DNA of 64,000 bases from the NCBI GenBank assembly GCA_003707065.3, contig PPXM03000011.1, forward strand, positions 248,001 to 312,000, read 5' to 3'. This document shows, piece after piece, positions 52,568 to 64,000 of this stretch; within the stretch, counting starts at the first letter, position 1; each line of letters begins with the position of its first letter. The translations under genes and the position numbers were made by a program. A model generated the notes under the pieces. The model ran no database searches and was not told the origin of the DNA. It worked only from the letters and a program-made list of their open reading frames with translations. Source of the DNA: Trigonopsis variabilis (lineage: Eukaryota; Ascomycota; Trigonopsidomycetes; Trigonopsidales; Trigonopsidaceae).

Positions 52568-55500
52568 TTACGTGGATTGGATCTCCAGTAGATCCGAAAG
52601 CATCATCCCATCCGCGCCCTCCTGTCCCGAATTCAAAAGCCCATCACCTTGTCCTCCTACATTAGGTAGCCCCGCAGACTCCACGCCCGCCGGCACCATG
52701 TCAGAATCTAATCCAGTGACAATCGTTTCAGTCGATAGCGCTGGCATCAAGTAGCCAACGCCTGGCTGACCATCAGATATACTTGAATCGAACGCAAACT
52801 GAGAAGGCGAAAATTGCTGGAACTGATCGTACGGTGGAGCAAAAGCCATGTCTTTTTCGCCCGAAAATGCCCCAGGAGTCATCGTCATGTTGCCTTGTCG
52901 CATTAAAAGGTCAATGTTGGACAACATCGAATTGTCAAACCCATTCTGGTTCATGCCGAGACTGGAAAGGAACTCGCCTGTGGAGCCAGGAGACACCATT
53001 CCCATTCCCATCCCCATACCAGGTATGGCTGGAGGAGAACGCGGTCCCTGTAACGTCGCGCTGTTGGGCGTTATTCCATCTCCAGAACCCCCAGGTGTTG
53101 ATGACGAGCCCGATCGATCAGACCACTGATTTCCTGCTCCTTTGGAATCACCCGTCTCACTGCCACTCATGGCAAGAAAAGACACAGAGTCGGAGGGCTT
53201 GCCTCCTTGTAGAGCAGATCTCCAGGTAGTCGTGGATTCCATGACATATTGCCTGTCCTGTCCAGCAGCGAACTTACCCTGCTCATTTTCTTTGTTGCCA
53301 GTTGAAGAGAGTTGAACCAGCTTGGACTCCTGGTCCAGATCATCACTGGCATAGTACGTAGGCGCCTTGATGATTCCGGGGACAAACTTTCTGGTAAGAC
53401 CATTGACGTCTTTACCATTAGCAGAATGGTTTAAGCGCCGTTCGCCACCATTTGCAAACGGACAGGTGTTCTCCGGCGAAGTACTAGATGATTCTGTCGA
53501 CGTTGTTGTACCCACGGTGTGCTCACTACTGTCTCCGTCAAAATGGAAATCTCCGGTTACCGCTTGCTCATGTTCGCGGAACCGTTTCCGCTCCCCAGGG
53601 GCCATATTTCCCAGTGTTTTCACCTGATCGATTACTCCGTGGAAAATAGCTTGCAAGGTTTGGCGAGAATTGATTCTATTGGCACCGGCATTCTCATCGT
53701 TGGACAAACACTCCACACATTCCTCAGTCAATCTGATGTACTCCGATCTCGTAGATGGATCTAACTTATCATAATTACTATAAACTTCCATAATAACAAT
53801 GATACTAGAGTGGAAGAAAGATGAGAAGCAAGTCACATCGATAATCCATTCATATAGATCCCGACATTCTTTGGTGATGGGAGAAGTATAGTACCAAATG
53901 ACGTTCCTCAGCATTAGAACAGCCGCTTGAAGGTACTCGTCGCGACTGCGTTTAAACCGAACATCTGATCGCGCTCGAGCGCTGGTAGGGATATGAAGGC
54001 GAATTAGACATTTAAGGAAATAGGTCTCCAATAAGAACCGTTGGATAATCAAATCAGGTCCAGTACCAACTGAAACTGACCGAACAGGATCACTTAGGTA
54101 TTTAGGAAATCCTGCATAGACCGATCTGAGTTCACTATCAAGCAGTTGTACACGCTCTGGGCTATTCTCCTGGTAGACTTTGGCCGAATATATACGACCA
54201 AAGATGGCATTCAATCGATCGATACATATTCTGAATGTATAATCCGTCCTCTCCTCAAGAGGTCGGTTCCGAGGCGGGTTTTCGTCACCTGGCATCAAAT
54301 CCTCGTCATTTATGTTCAGCATTTCGTAGACATCGTGCTCTTCAGGACGAGTAGCCAACGGCAACGATTCCTGAGAAGCCAACATTGAGTCAAAATCAAC
54401 GATCAAGGACCACAGCCGCCGATGCTCTTCTGCAGTAAAGCTGGGGATTTTGAACCACTTGGGATCTCGATGTAAACCCATCAACTGAGCCAAACGGACC
54501 ACCAAACCCACTCCTGACCACACACTTACTAGACTCTGTTGGTGCAGAGATGCTTTTATGCGACAGAATGTAAGGAGTATTATACTTCTAATAGCATCGA
54601 CTGATGGCACCACGACGTTTCCCGAACCCCGCAAGCAGAGTTCAGATGCCCTTACCCACGATAAAAGCTGTTGCTGAGTGAAGACTCCCACCGAGGCAGG
54701 TGGCTTATTGAAATATGATTCGTAGCTGACCAGGAGAACGCTAAAGAGAAGCGATAGATAGTTCAACGGTGCAGCGTAAGGGTCAGCCCACAGGGCTTCA
54801 AATTGATGATAAAATGACGGCCAATGAACCATATGAAGGACAGGTTGAAAAGCCATGCGATATCTTTCCAGCAAGACAATGCAAACATCCTTTGAAGGCA
54901 AAGCATTCAGGATCGAGCTCGCCCTTGGGACTTGGCTCACAAAGGTTTGAGCAGGCTCTGCGGCACAAATGGGTCCTTGTACTCCAGTAGCATTTTTAAA
55001 TATTGTTTTCAGTTCGGATAGTTCGGTCAACAAGGTCGTCCAGTGGCCTGCTCCATGGTAAACACTTTCTCCGTTATCCTTAATTTTCAAGAGTCCCAGT
55101 GACTCTCGTAAAGCTTTAAGTTCATCTTGACAGCTTTCAATGTCATCCTTTACAGTCGATTTAAGGTCTCGATCCTGCAAGTCCCCTCCTTGGTTTTGTA
55201 ACAAACTGTCGTTAGCAGATGGAATAAAAAAATACAGTCAAGCAATCCAAAAGGTCCTATGGACCAATCAAATGACCGTGTTGCCCATATAGACCAAGGT
55301 CAGGACTCACGGAGGGCCATGACCCTCCAGGGTCCCACATCTCAAAGTGCTTAATTGCAAGGTATACCAGTGATACTTACTCCGCTATTAAAGTCTCAAT
55401 CCTACTCAATCGTTCTACCATATCTTCTCCTCCAGACCCATCTGAACTATGAGATGCAAGCAATTGCAGAGCTTGACTCCTCCGCCGTAAACTCTGTTGT

Positions 55501-55742
55501 TTATCAAGATCACCTAAAGTCATATTATTTCGACTCGTTTGACGATCGGATGGCGAGCTTGCATATACACAGGCATCTGGCTGGCCTTTCTTAGCGCAAT
55601 TCGAACATGGCTGATTTCGATCACACTTTAGCTTGCGCAAGCGACACGACGTACAGGAATAATGAGTTCTATTCCTCCGTCGAATCACCTTCTGAGCTGG
55701 TACTGCTGGTATCCTATTGCTATTAGACCCTATTTCAGCCAT
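52568..55742 (-). CDS. Zn(II)2Cys6 transcription factor with fungal-specific domain
   Basis: Two exons (55381-55742, 52568-55205) across a 175-nt intron (GTAAGT donor, CTAAC branch site, CAG acceptor) give 999 residues. Zinc-cluster cysteines are at 30, 33, 40, 46, 49 and 58 (CTSCRLRKLKCDRNQPCSNC). A leucine-rich coiled-coil linker follows, spanning the splice site (RIETLIADLLQNQGG). The fungal_trans region contains RYRMAFQPVLHMVHWPSFYH, LVVRLAQLMGLHRDPKWFKI and HRRLWSLIVDFD. The C-terminal 350 residues are Gly/Ser/Asn-rich with a GMGMGMGM run. This layout is common in general metabolic regulators. The intron, unusually long for this window, separates the DNA-binding from the regulatory half and contains a GGAGGG/CCCTCC dyad. 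Target unknown. Confidence 0.93.
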
Positions 55743-56427
55743 CCCGTTGGTGGACTCGCACTTGCAAGGTGACTTCTCTCTCTGACGGTGGCAATGGTGG
55801 TGAGGTTCATTTTTGCCCCTAATGGGAGTGGCTCTACGACGCGTCTGGAGACTCGACGACCCATGCTCTCAAATCTTATTTCAATTAGGTAATACGACAC
55901 AGATAGTGATGGCTTGCTACGCATTTGTTTTCACTAACCACGTTTTGTCCTCTATGTCATCGCCCATCGGGCTGTCAACGCTACAAAGGAGTAGGCAGAC
56001 CGTGCCCCAACCACGTAAGCAAGCCCTGCTAGATGTTACCCGCACTTTACAGCGAGACCCTTCTATGCTCACTTTTATCCCAAGCGGCCCTAGAAAATAA
56101 AGGTAACAATGGGCAATCGAACGGCAAAACAGAAGTAAAAGCCAATCGACGTCAACTTCTAGTGCTGGTCAAGAATCGTGGATCACATAGGATGGATATC
56201 AGCTCTAATTTTGAAGTCTACAGCTCAAGTCTCCGGATATCGGGCTTCTAAACTCCTTGCGCCGATGAGCAGTTTCGGCCCTTGATGCTGCCAGATCTTT
56301 GTTACACAACCATGGACCATCACATGGCGCAGATCACGAATCAGAATAAGGTTACTCGATCATCATGGAGCCATTGCAATTGTTAGCGCCCTGCTGAGTC
56401 AGCTATCGTATGCCTTTCTGAGACTGT
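55743..56427. other. Intergenic: zinc-cluster gene promoter and PEX6 3' flank
   Basis: No gene is recognised; the plus-strand open frames here are short and featureless. Confidence 0.45.
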
Positions 56428-59400
56428 TCATTTACCGCCTTCAAACAGCTCACGGACACGTAGATAATGCTGCAATTCGCTAAAGCTGACGCTGGGAACC
56501 AGCTCTTTTAGCGCTTTCTCGAAATCAGCTTGCGTTACTTGTACCTCAATATCATTAGAGGTTGCATGGTTATCAAACCATGCCCGTGTCGAGACTTCAT
56601 GGAGACCTTCCTTGATTCTCTGTCTATTAAACTCGCGTACCTTCGCATCAGCATTGCCTGCCACGCGGGTCATGGCGTTGAGCATGGCATCGGAGCATAA
56701 AGCGTACAGATCAGCGCCAGTATAATTAAAAGGGCATTGCTCTGAGATTACTGCCAAATCAAGCTCGGAAGCAAGACTGAATTTTCGAGTCAAAGCTTCA
56801 AGAATTTTTAGCTGCTTGTCATGAGTGTCGGCAATACCAAGGTACAGCATTTTGTCGAATCTGGAATTAGTTATGTCGTGGTGGTATTTCAACTCACCTG
56901 CCAGGTCGAAGTAGTGCCTCATCCAGCAAGTCAGGCCGGTTGGTAGCTCCAACTACAAATACACCTTCACCTCCAGACCCGCTCATTCCATCGAGTTCAG
57001 CCAGTAGCTGGGATACTATTCGGTCCATCACTCCGCCTGAATCACCCTGATTTCCTCTTTTGGGTGCCACCGAGTCCAGTTCATCAAAGAATACGACACA
57101 GGGCTTGGCTTCGCGAGCCCTTTGGAACACTCTCCTGACATTGGCCTCTGACTCTCCAATATACATATTCAAGAGCTCGGGACCTTTAACGGAGAAGAAG
57201 TTGAGGGAAAACGTAGTAGCAATAGCCTTGGCCAGTAAAGTCTTGCCAGTGCCTGGAGGGCCATAGAACAAGATGCCGCTCCGTTTCTTCACCCCGCCAC
57301 TAAATAAATGAGGATACTTCAAGGGCATTTCAATAGTGTCCATGATCTCACCCTTCACTTCGCTCAATCCGCCGACATCTTCCCATTTCACACTCGGTAT
57401 CCGAGGAGCGCCAATGCTGTCACTGTACTGGCGCCTCGCTTGGGCAATGGCTTGTTCAAAGTCCTGGCCAATTTGTTTGACGTTTCCTCCAAAAGCCATC
57501 AAGACGCTATCCAAAGAGCAGTCATTGGATTTGGCGATTCCAGTCAAGCGTTCGATCGCCTGTTCTCGTGCATTCGAGACAATCGACACTAAATCTTGCG
57601 GCGTGAGACCTGCAGATTGTAGCGCAAGACTAGAAGTGCTAACGTCCTGGCTCCTGCTGAACCTGATATCCAGTTCGGTTGCATTCACTGACAAACTCTC
57701 CCACACATTTAGAGCTGGGCTAGTAAGGCAGTCAAAGAACTGGGCACGCTCGTCTTCAGAAGGGACCGGCACATCTATTTCGAATCGAAAAATAGACCGG
57801 ACTGCGTCTGATAGTTCACCTTCGGCATCGACTGTAGCCACAAGTACCAGCCCTTTTGCACACGCTTCTCGTAAACATTTGGCAACCCGGTCTCCTTCGT
57901 CCTGTCCATCCTGAGGGCGCTTTCTAGCGATTGCTTCTAAATGCCGAATAAATAATATACAAGGTTCAATGGTACTAGCTCTCTCGATCCTCGCTTCCAA
58001 TAGACCCAAGGTTTTCTGGTCTCCTTCCATTAGAATATCAAAACCTTCAAGCTCAAAGACATGAATTCCAAGACTTCCTGCGACAGCCTTTAGCAAACTT
58101 GCTTTTCCTGTAGATCGTTTTGAAGAAGTGAGAAGAATAGTCGTCTCAAGAGATCGTCCTAAAGGAGAATAAGCAGCTTCTAATAATTTTTCTAAACGAG
58201 TCAGAGATGACGATTTAATGGCAAAGAGAGGAGAGAGATTCAGATAGGATCTCCAAGGCACTTGCGCCAGAGGCGGAATTTTGGTCTTCCAGTACCCCGA
58301 TTGAACGAGTCGAGTGGTCTGCGGGTCGACAAACAATTGACCATTATTATCATCGCCGTCAGCACTAGTTATCTTTGAGATTGCGAACCAGGCGATATCA
58401 GTCGACCGAGCTACAGGAACAACTCCACTAAACTCATCATCCCCATTGACATTTCCTGGAGGAAAGAGAGTTCTCGCCATAAGACTATCAATGGGAATGC
58501 CAATCACATCTCCTGACGAGACTGAACGCCGAGTTTCTTCGAAATGGAGCCGCAGACCAGCTAAGAAGGCTCGCTGGAGAGTCCGGTCTGTAGTGACAGG
58601 AGAATATATCCTGCTTATGGTAACTTCTTTAGCAAAATGTGGGGTGTACTCTGGCGACTTTTCAATAGTGACATTCTGAGGACAGCCCATGTTATAATAC
58701 AGAAAAGGTGACAAATAAAGGGTATGCGAAAGAGAAGGAGTGGTATCAGGAAATGAAAATAGTCGTACATATCTAAAATGATCCTCTGTTGTCAATTTGA
58801 TCCAATCTCCAGAGAAGACTCCTAATAGCGCTAGTTCATTCAGCTGGACGAAAGCAAGACAATTGGGGTCAGATATCTCTCCAGGGGATATCGGCGGTAA
58901 TAACAGTTGATGATTTATCGGCCTGCTAAGTGGTTTTACGGACAGTGATTTAGAGTTTGGAGCGATTGCATCGGGGTCGAATCCATTCAAGAATCCACTC
59001 ACATCTGCCTCATCATCATAAGAACCCACGCCGTCCTGGCTTTCAATACCGTCAACGTTATCGATTTCTCTTTGTTTGACGACCGTGATCCGTGTCTCTC
59101 CCGTAATAAGAACGCCTTGGTCTACAGGTTCGCAAGCCCGGACCCAGCACTCTTTTGAGAGTTTATCTCCCGAGCGCACGATTTGATTTGCCATACTGTC
59201 CAATAGTTGATTGATCCCAGAGCTAAAAGAGCCATCAGTCGTAACAATGATAACCTCTTGAAGCTTGATTGGATTCACGGGACGAAGATCAATACTAAAA
59301 TGCAGCGGGTAAGATGAAGGACATGAAAGAGGGCTCAGACCTCCCATATTTCCCGTCAAAGAAGGGTCCAGTTCACATAAATAGAGTCTGAAGTCGCTTT

Positions 59401-59662
59401 CCCCTACCAGATTGACAGCCGCGTAGAATGGCTGATCTGATCCAAAAAAATCGTAGAGATCTGGAGACAAAAAAAGAGGGCCATAGCTGTATTTAAAGGA
59501 TTGAGCTATATTCACCCGCAAAGACGGCCTTTGACTGTAAGATTTCGTGGCCACAGAGGGCATTAGCAGAGACTGGTAGGGTCGAGGTGGGTGACGGTGA
59601 CAGTCCCAAATGTATCTCGCCGAAGTGACTCCATGTGAATGAGTGGACTTTTCTACAAGCAT
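56428..59662 (-). CDS. PEX6: Peroxisomal AAA ATPase Pex6
   Basis: Exons 56898-59662 and 56428-56860 join across a 37-nt intron, giving 1,065 residues. Pex6, with Pex1, forms the hexameric motor that pulls ubiquitinated Pex5 from the peroxisome membrane. The N-terminal half has the weakly conserved Pex6 N-domains. The D1 ATPase is degenerate (SSKRSTGKAS in place of a normal Walker A). The D2 ATPase is canonical: [19 protein letters not shown], Walker B VVFFDELDSVAPKRG, and the second region of homology VVGATNRPDLLDEALLRPGR, continued across the splice by FDKMLYLGIAD. D2 also has WEDVGGLSEVKGEIMDTIEM. An active D2 with a decayed D1 is normal for Pex6. The F-box gene upstream ends only 95 nt before this start codon. 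Confidence 0.95.
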
Positions 59663-59757
59663 ACGTTAGACGGATGTCAACAGATATATATTGAAATGCG
59701 GTTCAAAAAAGTTATAAAACGGTTGCGAGAACGAAGAAGGTCCCAGAAATGAAGGGA

Positions 59758-60934
59758 CTAGTGACGATAGGAAGAGACATGGGAGAAGATGAAAGGTTTC
59801 GATTGATTCAGCCTGAACTCAAAAAAGACTTCTTCGCCGTTATCGTCATTCTCGAGGGAACGGTATTGTTCCCAGTTGAGTTGGTGATGTCGACGCCGAC
59901 GGAGAGGAAAAGATCCACTGAAAGAAGACACTGATGAGTTTGAGACAGCGCTTGAAGAAGAGACCTGTAATTTCGCTACATAGATATTATTTCCAGGGAC
60001 ATTCTTGGTCAATCTGACGGTGACCATTCCCTCGCTTGTCATTGACCACGTTCCACTCAGGTATTTATGTTTGGCGCTTTTTGCGGGATCTATCAGAGCA
60101 AAATCATAGCCATGGACAATCTCAGCTGGCCAATCTGTGGTGCTGAGAGATAAACACTGGCCATCGGGATAGAACCGCAGATAACGGAAATAGGTAACCA
60201 AGTAGATAGGAGATGACCACGAGTCCATAGGAAGAGACTCGCGGAAGTAGGTGCATTTAGAGATGTATATACCATCGAACCGGACTCTTGGTCGCTCGAA
60301 CGCCATTTTCTTCCAGTCATTATTGTAGACCGCTATCTGGTCACTTTCCTCCACACCCGTATCGTATATCATTCTATCAAAAACCTGACCACAAAGAACT
60401 CTCCACACTTGTTCATTTTTCACCCCCAAGGCATGCAAATGTTTGTTACATCGCGTCAACCGCGCGAACGACCCCAGATCAACAACAGCGATCATCGATA
60501 ACATATCGGTCAGCAGCTCATCCGGTAGCTCAAGGATATAGCAAGGCTTGCTGGGGTCATAGCTGTCGCTCGACTCGCCTGTTCCTTGCTGGGACTCATC
60601 CATAGCACCTTCCACATATTTCCCTTTATCAACTGCTGCTAGCTCTCTGGCAGCCTGCTCCGCTTTTAATTTCTTCCTGTAGACCTGTTCAACATCTTCA
60701 CACATCTATCGTTAGCATCCACACGACCAATCCCATCCCGCTCCCAAGACCTACCTGATGGGCCTTCCTATAGAATCGAATAGCCTCCGTCAACTGTCCT
60801 TCATGTTCTAGTCGTACCCCGGTGGTATAGAGATCAATAGCAACGTCCTGTCGCGCCTGGACGTCGTCCATCTCCTTACCAAAGGCAATCCCATTGAATA
60901 ACCTCTCGGTCAACTCCTGGACCTGAGTGTCCAT
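59758..60934 (-). CDS. pof7: F-box protein of the Fbxo9/Pof7/Hrt3 family
   Basis: Exons 60755-60934 and 59758-60705 join across a 49-nt intron (GTAGGT donor, CTAAC branch site), giving 375 residues. Residues about 28-75 form a TPR-like helical hairpin (AIDLYTTGVRLEHEGQLTEA, IRFYRKAHQ) that continues over the junction. The F-box follows (ILELPDELLTDMLSMIAVVD). The C-terminal part has the family-specific block RPRVRFDGIYISKCTYFRES and LVTYFRYLRFYPDGQCLSL. This architecture defines Fbxo9, fission yeast Pof7 and budding yeast Hrt3, Skp1-binding subunits of SCF ubiquitin ligases. The C-terminus is Ser-rich. Same strand as PEX6, with only 95 nt between this stop and the PEX6 ATG. Confidence 0.92.
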
Positions 60935-62293
60935 ATTGGCAGCACCGAGCCCAGATCTTATCCCTGTGTCTACTTCTCTTGGCTTTTCAGGGACTGGCTA
61001 TGCCCTTCTTTTGGTCGGTTATCGCTGAAATGACTCTGCCTAAGGTGACTGATGTGCTCCGGTTTTAAACTCGTCGTCATCCCAACCGGGTTATCCAGCC
61101 AGATCTGATACAATCAGTCGGGATCTGGCAACCAGCATCTAAACCCTCAAGCACGTAGTTAAAGTCAAAGACCCCACGCTCATAATTCACTGTTACTACT
61201 GAGCAGCTCTTTCCAAGTGCTGGGGTGTTCTTGTGCATGTTCATCTCTTACGATGGCTTTTAGTCTTTTGTCTTGTGCTACTTCTGGGCCCTCTTGACAT
61301 CGGTAGCGCTGCTGAACACAAATATCGCAAGCAAATATTAATAGAAGCGGCCAAGACACTATTACAGCCTATAAAAACTCTCTTTATCTATTAGTGATCC
61401 TATATAGCTAGACCATCAGCCAATCACACTCTTTCACAGAGAAGACAAACTGAGGCACGTGATAACAAATCGAGACGTATATTTGCACTACACTTGGTTA
61501 TCACCTGGCTAACTATATAAGGGGACCTTCGCCACTTCTCTTTTTGCTTCTTACTTTTCCTGTTCCCGATCTGGACAAGTGCATGTTTGATAGATAAAGT
61601 TAGTCAAGGCCACGTCAATTTTTTTGACGTATCCTGATTGATTTTTCTGTTGAGAGTATGGAAATCATTTGCGGGAGTTGGCGGCATATTATGAATATGT
61701 ACAGCTGGGTTCCCACAACATAATTCCTGTGCTTGAAACATGCAGTTTCTCAGAAGGAGACAGGATTAGTCTGAAGACCCTATACAGGACCGTTTTCTGC
61801 TGCTACCCGCTCTTCTACCAAGCGTTGACGTCTCTAACCTGGAATTTGGCCGTTGTTATAGAGTTATGAATGAAATTGTATCTTTTCCATCATTTTGCCT
61901 TCGTAGTAAACTCAGAAGAATAAATACATCTACGACAAATATTTGTAAGGGACCTTCTATATTGAAACATCCAAGACCCCGCTTTGTTGCTGGCTCGAGT
62001 TAGGAACCGCCAGAGGGGTTTGTAATGATCTCTTGCTATCAATCTGTATAAGTGCTTTTGAGGTAGCTTTTATAGTTGCTTTTGTCGCGACGGCTTCGCA
62101 ACTCAATGGTATAATGGCACAAAAGACCAGAACTCATTTTGAGCGTCCCGACAATACGCAGCATGCGAAGAGGAACGACAAATCGAAATCGAATCGCGCA
62201 AGGTAGACAGGCAAAAGAGACTGCAAGGAAGTAACCCGCGACCCACGATAAGTAAGCAATTGTACACTGAGATTGGCCACATTAAATAAATCT
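60935..62293. other. Intergenic, 1.36 kb, with an orphan promoter-like segment
   Basis: No protein gene is supported between the F-box start and the UPF1 stop. Plus-strand 61456-61520 looks like a promoter (next entry), but only a short weak frame (61669-61869, no ATG at its start) lies downstream. Confidence 0.4.
61456..61520 (+). promoter_or_regulatory. Putative orphan promoter: E-box, paired GATA sites, TATA box
   Basis: CACGTG (61456-61461) runs into GTGATAAC (61459-61466), repeated inverted as GTTATCAC (61497-61504). A TATATAA box follows at 61514-61520, then a CT-rich stretch typical of fungal start regions. GATAA/TTATC are binding cores of GATA factors. The transcript it would serve is not identified. 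Confidence 0.35.
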
Positions 62294-64000
62294 CTAACTG
62301 AACTCCTCTCGGTCAGCTTGACTAGCAAAGGCGGTGCTGACGCTGACAGTATCTTCATCTCGGCCTCTGAATCGCACCGGACCACTGTTATAGTCCATCA
62401 CACCACTTTCAACAAATTTTTGAATCCGGTCACTCTGGGCAAGGCTGATTTCCCTCCGACTGCGATCAGCATACGTTCCAGTCACACGCTCAAGACGACC
62501 CGGGAGACTTGGCCAGTTTTCTTGGCTAGTTTCAGGGATGGCGGGATGATAAGAAGCCGTATTCAGAGAAGCAATTGAAGCCAGGTCATCGGGAATCGAG
62601 CCAATGACCGAAGCCGAGTCAAATGCTCGCTGCGCAGGTCCACCGATTGGCGCACGTAGACCAGCTGGACGACGAAGAGGATCGAAATACCTCGAATCGG
62701 CCTTGGATTTAGGAAGCTGGATCAGAGTTGGACGAAGATTGGCGAGAGGACCTTCAACTAAGCATTTCCGTTCCTGATAGTGTTGAAGAAGGTGGTTCCA
62801 TAATTCATTCTTGGCCAAAACCTTTGGATTACCAAGGATCACTATTCCATATCTGGCCCGAGTTAAAGCCACGTTGAGACGGCGAGGGTCACTCAGGAAG
62901 CCGATTCCCTGGTGCTCGTTAGAACGAACACAGGACAGGATTATATAATCCTTCTCTCTTCCTTGAAAGGCATCCACAGACGCCACCTCAACTGCCCGAT
63001 AGAGATCTTGTCCCATTGTGCCATTTGCAAGCATGGTGCGGACAACGTACGCTCTTTGGCCTTCATACGGAGTGATAATACCAATTTCTTCAGGTTTGAC
63101 TCCGGCCTTAAATAGCCTAGTAACGATCTTCTCGCAGTTGGACGCTTCTGTACGGTTAAGATAAGAGGTACCATTGGCCGCGATCTCTTCTTGACCCAGG
63201 TTCGTCCAAAACATCATCGGGCTACTCTCGACAGGCCAAGGGAAGTCAACGTGGTGCCTGAGACGATCATGAACAGTGACACCATTCTGCAAGGTACCTT
63301 CATAAAACATATTAGAAGAGAATTCCGACAAAGCAGGGTGCATCCGATATTGAACATTCAGTCTGATAGGAGCGTGTCCCAGGACAATTAAGCGCTCAAA
63401 TAAAGATTGCTGAAGACCAGCCTTGGCGGCCCTCTTATTGATAATGACAGGACCCAACTGCTGGTGATCTCCAACAAAGACAACCTGTCGGCAGCCATGG
63501 ACGAGAGGAATCATGACTTCTGGCTCTGTAGCTTGGGTAGCTTCATCAATTAGAACGGTTCTAAAAGTCATCTTTGCCAGTCGAGAATCGCCAGCACCCA
63601 CACATGTGCAACACACCACATCAGCCTGCTTGAGGATACTGCGCTCTTGCTTACGCAGTAAGTGTCGGTATTTCTTCTCATCCTTGGCGCTAAGCTCTCC
63701 TAGCTCATTTCGTAACTGGATAAGCTTTTTGAGCTCGACATTGTTGGTCTTCGTCATGACTAACTCGTGAAGAGCAAGGTCACGGGCAGTAGAGTCAATA
63801 TCTTCGCGGCCTTTAGCCATGACTCGGACGACATTCAACCCAGTTCGAGATATTTTGCTAGCCAACTGATCCACAGCGATGTTGGAAGGAGCACAGACCA
63901 AGATTTGACCTTTGGAAATCTTGGTCAGGTGGTATACTAAAGTGGCAGAAGTAACTGTCTTGCCGGTACCAGGGGGCCCTTGAATCAAAGCAACAGGCAT
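62294..64000 (-). CDS. UPF1: UPF1/Nam7 RNA helicase, C-terminal 568 residues (cut by right edge)
   Basis: The frame is open to the window edge, so the N-terminal CH-domain and the start lie outside; the Met at 64000 is internal. Upf1 is the SF1 helicase at the core of nonsense-mediated mRNA decay. Visible motifs: [20 protein letters not shown] (Walker A), [13 protein letters not shown] (motif II, DEAT), [12 protein letters not shown] (III), [14 protein letters not shown] (IV), [20 protein letters not shown] (V) and [13 protein letters not shown] (VI). Their order and wording are those of Upf1 and not of the related Sen1 or Dna2. The C-terminal 130 residues are Ser/Arg-rich with SQ dipeptides ([15 protein letters not shown]), resembling the phosphorylated tail of other Upf1 proteins. 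Confidence 0.96.
   Translation of the reverse strand: MPVALIQGPPGTGKTVTSATLVYHLTKISKGQILVCAPSNIAVDQLASKISRTGLNVVRVMAKGREDIDSTARDLALHELVMTKTNNVELKKLIQLRNELGELSAKDEKKYRHLLRKQERSILKQADVVCCTCVGAGDSRLAKMTFRTVLIDEATQATEPEVMIPLVHGCRQVVFVGDHQQLGPVIINKRAAKAGLQQSLFERLIVLGHAPIRLNVQYRMHPALSEFSSNMFYEGTLQNGVTVHDRLRHHVDFPWPVESSPMMFWTNLGQEEIAANGTSYLNRTEASNCEKIVTRLFKAGVKPEEIGIITPYEGQRAYVVRTMLANGTMGQDLYRAVEVASVDAFQGREKDYIILSCVRSNEHQGIGFLSDPRRLNVALTRARYGIVILGNPKVLAKNELWNHLLQHYQERKCLVEGPLANLRPTLIQLPKSKADSRYFDPLRRPAGLRAPIGGPAQRAFDSASVIGSIPDDLASIASLNTASYHPAIPETSQENWPSLPGRLERVTGTYADRSRREISLAQSDRIQKFVESGVMDYNSGPVRFRGRDEDTVSVSTAFASQADREEFS

Noticed and set aside
1-64000. CRISPR arrays, bacterial operons, riboswitches
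   Set aside because: Introns, presequences and gene families are eukaryotic; no regularly spaced repeats were seen.

Overview
This is nuclear DNA from a fungus, most likely Dikarya. It holds two Zn(II)2Cys6 regulators with fungal-type C-terminal domains and fungus-specific families (DUF3020, DUF2415, mitofissin/Atg44). Other genes are squalene synthase, mitochondrial Hsp70, PEX6, CAF-1 subunit B, PIG-M, SCOT, an oligopeptide transporter and UPF1. Genes are compact. Most introns are only 33-49 nt, with GT(A/G)NGT donors and CTAAC/CTGAC-like branch sites just before the acceptor. A few 5'-proximal introns are longer (70-175 nt). The RPL13 promoter carries two HomolD boxes, as in fission yeast and filamentous ascomycete ribosomal protein genes, which leans towards Ascomycota. 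Species cannot be named from the sequence.

Layout. 1-8 kb: a PlsB/GNPAT-like acyltransferase cut by the left edge, a DUF3020 protein convergent with a Tgl/SDP1-type patatin lipase, a coiled-coil protein, a three-exon mitofissin gene (ATG44) and a BRCT protein. 8-14 kb: PIG-M mannosyltransferase, a C2H2 zinc-finger gene full of near-perfect inverted repeats, a small orphan membrane protein and six-exon squalene synthase. 15.5-20.3 kb: an amidase next to a zinc-cluster regulator. 20.3-31 kb: CAF-1 subunit B, mitochondrial Hsp70, ribosomal protein eL13 and a 1,316-residue Ser/Arg-rich disordered protein, all on the minus strand. 31-47 kb: MFS sugar transporter, F-box protein, aldo-keto reductase, OPT transporter, cytosolic haem peroxidase, dienelactone hydrolase, DUF2415 WD40 protein and an alpha/beta hydrolase. 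47.2-51 kb is gene-poor. 51-64 kb: SCOT, a second zinc-cluster regulator, PEX6, a Pof7/Hrt3-type F-box protein and UPF1 cut by the right edge.

The genes do not form one pathway. Most are conserved housekeeping genes: lipid and sterol metabolism, mitochondria and peroxisomes, chromatin, RNA quality control and transport. Small metabolic genes lie among them. I found no transposon, virus-like element, rRNA or convincing tRNA.

Exon structures were built by hand from splice consensus, frame continuity and family conservation. All spliced totals are whole codons. Several starts were moved to the first in-frame ATG where an open frame ran further upstream.

The most unusual signals are structural. 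(1) Three hairpin-like inverted repeats (arms of 28, 22 and 14 bp, loops of 2-4 nt) lie inside one zinc-finger coding sequence, with more around it. (2) A perfect 15-bp inverted repeat sits so that each arm begins with the stop codon of one of two convergent genes and carries a Puf4-type site. (3) Other palindromes overlap or closely follow stop codons.
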